Positions 5,659 through 9,727 of a stretch of DNA of 9,727 nt are shown here, one piece after another. Made by a program: the position numbers and the translations under genes. Below the pieces are notes generated by a model. That model had not been told where the DNA came from. It ran no database searches and worked only from the letters and a program-made list of their open reading frames with translations. This DNA is from Candidatus Latescibacterota bacterium. Its GTDB lineage: Bacteria; Latescibacterota; 4484-107. Positions within the stretch are counted from its first letter, which is position 1, and each line of letters opens with the position of its first letter. The stretch lies in NCBI GenBank assembly GCA_030613045.1, contig JAUWMS010000055.1, forward strand, positions 1-9,727, read 5' to 3'.

Positions 5659-6255
5659 ATGAGTGATAATTACAGGCCGAAAGCGTTTATAAGTTGCAGT
5701 CTGCGTTCAGAGGATAAATGGTTTGTGGATTGGGTGGAAGCTGTCATACTACGAATGGGCTTTCAGCCGTTTGGGACTGTTGGCAGATACAGCTTCTCTC
5801 CTGAACCTCTATGGAAACAAATACGAGATAATATACGGCAGTCGGATTGCGTTGTCATTGCAGCAACACCTCGTTACGTCCAGCAGGATATACACGATCG
5901 AAGAAGAACAGAAAAGGGTTTATCAGAGATGCTTCACGTTGAGGTCGGTATGGCAGTAGCTTCAGATCGACCTGTTTTGGCCTTTGTGTTGCCTGGCACG
6001 GATGTCGGAGCATTCTTGCCTCAGCTTGTGCAATATATCAAGATTGATCCAAGTGATAACCTGGATATTCTCCAAAAATGGCCTTGCATTGCGAATTACT
6101 TCAGAAGCGCGCTTACGATCATATTAGAACATCGACGCAGAGAGGAAACCAAAGGACTATGGAAAAGCATAGGGGGCATTCTGGCAGTTATCGGTGGAGC
6201 ACATGTAATAGACTCAATTCTCTCCGCCGATGACAGTGAAGGCGACAATGCCTAA
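5659..6255 (+). CDS. TIR/nucleoside-deoxyribosyltransferase-fold protein, candidate cassette-borne effector
   Basis: A 198-residue protein of uncertain family. It has a Rossmann-like flavodoxin layout: strand 1 KAFISCS (8-14), helix DKWFVDWVEAVI, then LWKQIRDNIRQSDCVVIAAT (51-70) and EVGMAVASDRPVLAFV (95-110). The Glu in EVGxAxAxxRP is the position used catalytically in deoxyribosyltransferases and is TIR-like. A moderately hydrophobic stretch (about 171-188) near the C-terminus could be a membrane or oligomerisation helix. The ATG at 5659 with AAGGGG ten bases upstream is chosen because the fold starts right after it. An upstream in-frame ATG at 5560 would translate the attC site. The stop TAA lies inside the GCCTAAC box of the next attC, as in true cassettes. 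Base composition is visibly more A+T-rich than the minus-strand genes. A defence role (NAD-consuming TIR) is inference. Confidence 0.7.
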   Translation: MSDNYRPKAFISCSLRSEDKWFVDWVEAVILRMGFQPFGTVGRYSFSPEPLWKQIRDNIRQSDCVVIAATPRYVQQDIHDRRRTEKGLSEMLHVEVGMAVASDRPVLAFVLPGTDVGAFLPQLVQYIKIDPSDNLDILQKWPCIANYFRSALTIILEHRRREETKGLWKSIGGILAVIGGAHVIDSILSADDSEGDNA

Positions 6256-6304
6256 CAAAGCGCTTCACCTGACCAGAACCGTGGCGTGAGGTCAATAGTT
6301 AGTG
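6250..6304 (+). other. attC-like integron recombination site (end of the TIR-like cassette)
   Basis: R'' GCCTAAC (6250-6256) is perfect and contains the stop codon of the preceding gene. A six-base spacer leads to L'' CTTCAC (6263-6268), which pairs with L' GTGAG (6286-6290) leaving one extrahelical T. A seven-base spacer leads to R' GTTAGTG (6298-6304, one or two mismatches). R-spacer-L symmetry and the extrahelical base are the attC signature. An alternative R' (GATAGAT, 6327-6333) next to AAGCGCTT would give an 84-bp site. Either reading puts a cassette of about 0.67 kb between the two sites. Confidence 0.6.
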
Positions 6305-6585
6305 TGAGTCTTCTCAAGCGCTTCTGATAGATGAGTTTAGTCCGTTAAGATGGCGCTTGCGGATTGACATCCGCATCGTCAGGCGCTACGAAATCGCCAA
6401 CCTCCAAGAAACAGAAAAAGCCTATCAGTAAACCATCCAACATGCTACTTGGGTCGGTCCCTAAGTCAGACCGCCCATAGTGGTTACGAGAAAGGGGGAG
6501 GCTTGAGCCTCCCCCTTTCTCATGGGCATGGAAAAAAACCGGGACTTATGCGCTCTCAAAAGAAAACCCCTCCGAAACCATTCCG
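6305..6585. other. Gene-free stretch between the cassette and the convergent gene
   Basis: There is no supported gene here. It contains a 42-codon open stretch without a start (6303-6431, ending RRYEIANLQETEKAYQ), a hairpin TGCGGAT/ATCCGCA (6358-6364 with 6369-6375, loop TGAC) and the strong hairpin at 6488-6521. The open stretch could be the tail of a lost gene. Confidence 0.5.
6488..6521. terminator. Perfect 15-bp hairpin at the 3' end of convergent genes
   Basis: GAGAAAGGGGGAGGC (6488-6502), loop TTGA, GCCTCCCCCTTTCTC (6507-6521) is a perfect inverted repeat in the gap between the plus-strand cassette and the minus-strand LolA-like gene. Neither strand has a T-tract directly after the stem, so it is not a textbook intrinsic terminator. 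It would still protect or end transcripts from both sides. Confidence 0.5.
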
Positions 6586-7557
6586 TCACTGAATCTCTAT
6601 CCCGATCCGGCGCTTTTTTTTCTGCTCGCTGACCGCGATCCGGCATGACGCGATCCCTTTTCGGCAGGAGATCGCATATTCGCCCTCCTCGTAACCGCCC
6701 CGAACCATCCAGCCCATCTCCTTCATCCGGGTCTCGTAGAAACGGACGATCTGCTTCAAGCTGTCTTCGGAGGTATAGGCGACCACGATGATCCGCCCTC
6801 CGGCCATCTGCCGCCGCATTCTTTTTTTGGCTCCCGGATAGATGGGAACGCCGCGGGGCAGGGCTTCGAGTGAAGCCACTCCGGAGCGACCAATCTGCGG
6901 CGGTTCCATCCCCGACGAGGGCGTTCCGGCTTCCCGCCAATCCTCGCCCAAACGCCGCACTGAATTTCGAACCGCTTTCGGCAGTCGAAAGAGGCTGTCC
7001 GATACCGCTGCGTTGATCACGATATTATAGACCACGGTGGTATTTCTTCCCTCCTCCGAGGTGACGACCGTTTTTAAGGGGAACTCCTTTCCGCGCCAGA
7101 TCCAGTCTTTCACCCGATCCGTGCTCCCCTGAGACGGACCGGTCGGTTGGGCCGGACGTTCGTATTCGTAAATGTCCGTCATTTTTCCCTCGATCTCCTC
7201 CGATCCCACATGCTTTCCCTCGTATTTGCGGTATTCGGGGAGGCCCTCCGTGGTGATCCGCATCTGAGAAGGTGGAATTTCCAGGGCGATCCCCCGGTTC
7301 AGCAAAATGGTGTAAGCCCGCTGTCCGTCGTAGAAACTGCTGATGTGTTGTCCGGCCATCACCATGTCCCAGCGCAACTTGTTTTTTTTGTACCATCCCT
7401 GCCCATCCGCCTCCATCTTTCGTCCCCCAACCTCCATCGTAATGTTTAGATCGAACGTGGCCGACTCGAAGGGGAACAACCTTTTCTCCTCCGCAAAGCC
7501 TCCCTCGCTCAGGAAAAGAAGACCTCCAATCAAAATCCCGATCTTGGATAGACGCAT
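6586..7557 (-). CDS. Secreted LolA/LolB-like protein with C-terminal extra domain
   Basis: A 323-residue exported protein. An N-terminal signal peptide (MRLSKIGILIGGLLFL, predicted cleavage after about residue 22, GGFA/EEK) is followed by a domain like outer-membrane lipoprotein sorting proteins (about 30-193): FESATFDLNITMEV, GWYKKNKLRWDM, SSFYDGQRAYTILL, EGKMTDIYEY and a closing FRLP. A linker follows, then a compact C-terminal domain (about 234-323) with VPIYPGA, YTSEDSLKQIVRFYETRMKEMGW and two Cys. This last type occurs in other secreted proteins and has no known function to me. The ATG at 7557 is chosen because GAGGAGA precedes it and the signal peptide begins there, not at the ATG at 7635. 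It probably acts in the periplasm on lipid or lipoprotein. It lies 84 bases after the HD gene, probably in one transcript. Confidence 0.82.
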   Translation of the reverse strand: MRLSKIGILIGGLLFLSEGGFAEEKRLFPFESATFDLNITMEVGGRKMEADGQGWYKKNKLRWDMVMAGQHISSFYDGQRAYTILLNRGIALEIPPSQMRITTEGLPEYRKYEGKHVGSEEIEGKMTDIYEYERPAQPTGPSQGSTDRVKDWIWRGKEFPLKTVVTSEEGRNTTVVYNIVINAAVSDSLFRLPKAVRNSVRRLGEDWREAGTPSSGMEPPQIGRSGVASLEALPRGVPIYPGAKKRMRRQMAGGRIIVVAYTSEDSLKQIVRFYETRMKEMGWMVRGGYEEGEYAISCRKGIASCRIAVSEQKKKRRIGIEIQ

Positions 7558-7598
7558 CGTTTTCTCCTCAAATAATGACCAACGAGCCAATCCCCCGC

Positions 7599-7626
7599 CT
7601 CTCCCCCTGGTGGACGACGGGGAGAG
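7599..7626. repeat. Palindromic intergenic repeat CTCTCCCC/GGGGAGAG
   Basis: Perfect 8-bp arms (7599-7606 and 7619-7626) surround a 12-base loop in the spacer between the HD gene and the LolA-like gene. On the plus strand it is followed by ATTTTTCATTTTTC, so it could stop antisense transcription. On the minus strand it would be a hairpin between two co-transcribed genes. Confidence 0.6.
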
Positions 7627-7641
7627 ATTTTTCATTTTTCA

Positions 7642-9042
7642 TTATTCTTTCAGCGCCTCCTCCAGCGCCTCTCTGAGCTTTTCCTCTCCCCGGCTCAACA
7701 GCGCGGCCCGACGCTCCGGGCTGCAAAAGATCCGGATCTTGCGCACCCATCTCGGGAAATCCTCCCGGATGCTGGCCCACAGGTGCGAGACCTGCGCCAG
7801 GGCCTCGGGCTTGTCCTTATACTCCGGGATCACGTTGACGCTGCCGATGCGGTCGGTGTCCGGGTCCGGGATGTCTATGAGGAGTTCCTCTTCGCTCAGA
7901 TTTATCGAAAGCAACCGGGCGATGCGCGCGACAAAGCGGGTTTTGAAGGCGGCGTATTCCTCCCCGGGCCGGCGCCATCGGAGATCGGAAAGTTGTCCAT
8001 AGACTTCGAGATCCCCTTCGTCGGCCCGCAGCACCAACAGACGCCGGTAGATGGACCGGGCGAAGATGCGTTTCACCATGCGGCCGGCCTCGGGAGGGCC
8101 ATTTTCTCCAAGCCATGTGAGCAGCGCATCGTCCGAACGGGTCAGCATCGTCCCGATGAGCGCGCCCGGGCGCTCCTCCTCCAGTCGAACGCGCAGAAAC
8201 GCCCGGACCGCAAAACGCGCCATGGAACTGAGCGCCCGCACGGTATGATGCCAGTACACCTCGCTGAACATCGCGTACCGGCAGATCAAAAACAACTCCG
8301 CGCAGATGCGCCCTTTTTCACTCAGCGCAAGCACGTTTCGTCCGACCGGATCCACGGTAAGCGATTGGAGAAAACGATCCGTATCGAGGAAGCGTCCGTA
8401 GGGCACGCCCGTGTGGATGCTGTCCCGGAAAAGATAATCCATTTTGTCCGCATCCACGGGGCCGTCAATGATGCTGTGGAGGATGCCCCGCTTATCTTCG
8501 GAGATACGCACCGGAGCAACTTCGAGGGAAAGCATGGCGGCCACGTCGTCCGGCTCCACGTTCCAATGGGCGACGATCCGGTCCCGGATGGATTCGGAGC
8601 AGGAGGGCTCCCCGAGATATTCCTCGATCCCTCCGGTGATGAAGAGCCGGGAGTAACGCTCGTGCCGAAAAAGGTCTTGACGGATCTCCTCGAACGCATG
8701 CGCAAAGGGGAACTGGCCGATGTCGTGCAGGAGGGCCGCCAGCAGGATGCAGGAAAGATCATATTCGGTCATGGTATCCCGGAAGCGGGGATCGGACATC
8801 AGCGCATGGACGTAGCGGATCGTATGCGCATATACCCCAAGCGAATGCTCGAAACGGGAGTGGGTGGCTCCGGGATACACGAGATGGGTCAGACCCAATT
8901 GGCGCACATTACGCAAGCGCTGAAACCACGGGTGGTCGATCAGCGCGCGCACCCGGTCGGTGAAGGGCACGCTGGTCAACTCCGGCACGCGGACGATGTG
9001 CTGAGGATAGGGAGAGAGTTCGGGAAGAAGCATAGATTCCAT
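7642..9042 (-). CDS. HD-domain phosphohydrolase, SAMHD1/dGTPase-like
   Basis: A 466-residue cytoplasmic metal-dependent phosphohydrolase of the COG1078 type, related to SAMHD1 and dGTPases. HD ligands are His66 (RFEHSLGV), His106-Asp107 (LLHDIGQ) and Asp199 (DADKMDYLFRD). Supporting motifs are HSRFEH at 61-66, FAHAFE at 114-117 region, HERYS at 127-131 and the substrate-binding KMDYL and GVPYG. The likely activity is dNTP hydrolysis, but related proteins differ in substrate and none is proved here. The ATG at 9042 is preferred because AAAGGAAC lies about seven bases upstream. The extended start at 9072 would lie in the repeat. The composite repeat element begins 16 bases upstream of the start codon, so the original promoter has been replaced. 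It is followed by the LolA-like gene. Confidence 0.9.
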   Translation of the reverse strand: MESMLLPELSPYPQHIVRVPELTSVPFTDRVRALIDHPWFQRLRNVRQLGLTHLVYPGATHSRFEHSLGVYAHTIRYVHALMSDPRFRDTMTEYDLSCILLAALLHDIGQFPFAHAFEEIRQDLFRHERYSRLFITGGIEEYLGEPSCSESIRDRIVAHWNVEPDDVAAMLSLEVAPVRISEDKRGILHSIIDGPVDADKMDYLFRDSIHTGVPYGRFLDTDRFLQSLTVDPVGRNVLALSEKGRICAELFLICRYAMFSEVYWHHTVRALSSMARFAVRAFLRVRLEEERPGALIGTMLTRSDDALLTWLGENGPPEAGRMVKRIFARSIYRRLLVLRADEGDLEVYGQLSDLRWRRPGEEYAAFKTRFVARIARLLSINLSEEELLIDIPDPDTDRIGSVNVIPEYKDKPEALAQVSHLWASIREDFPRWVRKIRIFCSPERRAALLSRGEEKLREALEEALKE

Positions 9043-9058
9043 AAGGGTTCCTTTTTGG

Positions 9059-9198
9059 CCTGGATTATTCACAAGTCTTGCATGATGCGCCCCGGCTTTA
9101 GGCTCTGCTTAAAAAAACGTTTTGGAGTCGGAAATCCAAAACACTTTGCCGCACAAGAGCAAAGAAGCATTTTGGGCGAATTTGCGAATAATGCGGGG
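9059..9198 (+). repeat. Repeat module A, copy 3
   Basis: It begins CCTGGATTATTCACAAG and ends GCGAATAATGCGGGG. Interior landmarks are GGAAATCCAAAACACTTTGC and CACAAGAGCAAAGAAG. It lies in the opposite orientation to copies 1 and 2. Confidence 0.85.
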
Positions 9199-9394
9199 CA
9201 GATGTCCCGTCAGGGACAGGATATTTATAGCATTCGAAATAGCTTCCCCAAGTCCCGTGAGGAGCGAAATATAGATGGTATGACGAAAGGTGCATTCGGA
9301 AGAATATCGGATAAATATGCCGTCCCTACGGGACTGGGAAATGTTTTTCGGGGATTGTTTTGCTATAGATATTTTGTCCCTAACGGGACAGAGT
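9199..9394. repeat. Repeat module B, copy 2
   Basis: This is the reverse complement of 3832-4043, with hairpins GTCCC..GGGAC at 9204-9217, 9322-9334 and 9376-9389. The one at 9252-9265 is decayed (GGAGC instead of GGGAC). The central text GACGAAAGGTGCATTCGGAA is conserved with the left copy. Confidence 0.85.
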
Positions 9395-9536
9395 CTGGAT
9401 TATTCACTAGGTCCTGGATGATGCGCCCCGGCTTCAGGCTTTTCTTAAAAAATAACGTTTTGAAACTGGAAATCCTAAACACTTTGCTGCACAAGAGCAA
9501 AGAAGAATTTTGGGCAAATTTATGAATAATGCGGGG
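9395..9536 (+). repeat. Repeat module A, copy 4
   Basis: It begins CTGGATTATTCACTAG and ends ATGAATAATGCGGGG. It is the same orientation as copy 3, so modules A and B form a tandem A-B-A-B' run with a period of about 337 bp. Confidence 0.85.
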
Positions 9537-9625
9537 TAGATGTCCCGTCAGGGACAGGATATTTATAGCATTCGAAATAGCTTCCCCAAGTCCCGTGAGG
9601 GACAAAATATACCTCCAATATAGCA
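9537..9625. repeat. Half module B' (truncated)
   Basis: Positions 9539-9600 are identical to 9201-9262 over 62 bases, with two GTCCC..GGGAC hairpins. Similarity ends soon after, at about ATATA. It therefore represents one arm of the mirror-image B module. Confidence 0.85.
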
Positions 9626-9727
9626 AAGTGCGGCTCGATTGTCAAAGGGAAAATGGACCGAATGGGAGGGAAAGGAGACAAAGATGGGCTGCCTCGTCAT
9701 CAAACCACGATAGCCCCATCCAAGTGG
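9626..9727. other. Window edge, no supported gene
   Basis: Unique sequence after the repeats. AAAGGAGA followed five bases later by ATG at 9684 looks like a strong start site, but the frame stops after nine codons (MGCLVIKPR). It could be a leader peptide or the broken start of a gene. The window ends too soon to decide. Confidence 0.35.

Larger units (their letters stand above)
9059..9536. mobile_element. Composite repeat element A-B-A (right copy, inverted)
   Basis: The same module order as 3691-4184 but on the other strand: A (9059-9198), B (9199-9394), A (9395-9536). Its left end CCTGGATTATTCACAAG abuts the ribosome binding site of the HD gene. The right end does not finish cleanly but runs on into half of another B module, so a target duplication cannot be read here. 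It holds no transposase gene. Confidence 0.8.

Noticed and set aside
6303..6431. 42-codon open stretch ending RRYEIANLQETEKAYQ
   Set aside because: It has a protein-like sound but no start codon, ribosome site or recognised family. It is kept only as a possible gene tail within the gap description.
7783..9525. 580-codon plus-strand open frame
   Set aside because: It is a shadow of the HD-domain gene running on into the repeat elements. It has no family features, and the codon bias explains its length.

Overview
This 9.7 kb window looks like accessory chromosome of an uncultured Gram-negative (diderm) bacterium that carries many short repeats. The signs are a LolA/LolB-like secreted protein, an amidohydrolase with a D-2-hydroxyacid dehydrogenase, a URO-D-family methyltransferase-type gene, heptamer tandem repeats and several families of GTCCC..GGGAC palindromes. 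That mix is typical of metagenome-assembled genomes of PVC-type or Poribacteria/Hydrogenedentes-like lineages. This is an impression from gene content, and no marker gene fixes the phylum.

Layout. (1) 1-2164: a heptamer tandem repeat, then a two-gene minus-strand operon (amidohydrolase, then D-2-hydroxyacid dehydrogenase) with a recognisable promoter at 2136-2164. (2) 2162-4320: a recombination scar. A 100-bp repeat (R1) carrying a promoter and a 38-bp piece of tyrosine-integrase gene run straight into the last ~70 codons of a type I restriction R subunit. A KilA-N gene follows, broken by an 85-bp double-hairpin insertion, then the first ~53 codons of an HsdM methylase. A second copy of the repeat (R2) follows, then a 494-bp composite repeat element (A-B-A), then the integrase C-terminus. 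(3) 4428-6304: a URO-D family gene and a small TIR/deoxyribosyltransferase-like gene lying between two integron attC-like sites. (4) 6305-9042: a convergent minus-strand pair, a SAMHD1/dGTPase-like HD protein followed by a secreted LolA-like protein with a C-terminal extra domain. (5) 9059-9625: a second A-B-A composite in inverted orientation plus half of another B, abutting the ribosome binding site of the HD gene.

How the parts fit. The intact genes appear to be unrelated housekeeping or metabolic units. The interest lies in the mobile and defence debris: integron-integrase remnants, attC-like sites, a candidate TIR-type cassette, a gutted type I restriction locus and at least three small palindromic repeat families. 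R1 preserves an uninterrupted version of the site into which the A-B-A element inserted at R2, so the element's ends and a 4-bp target duplication (CTGG) can be read directly.
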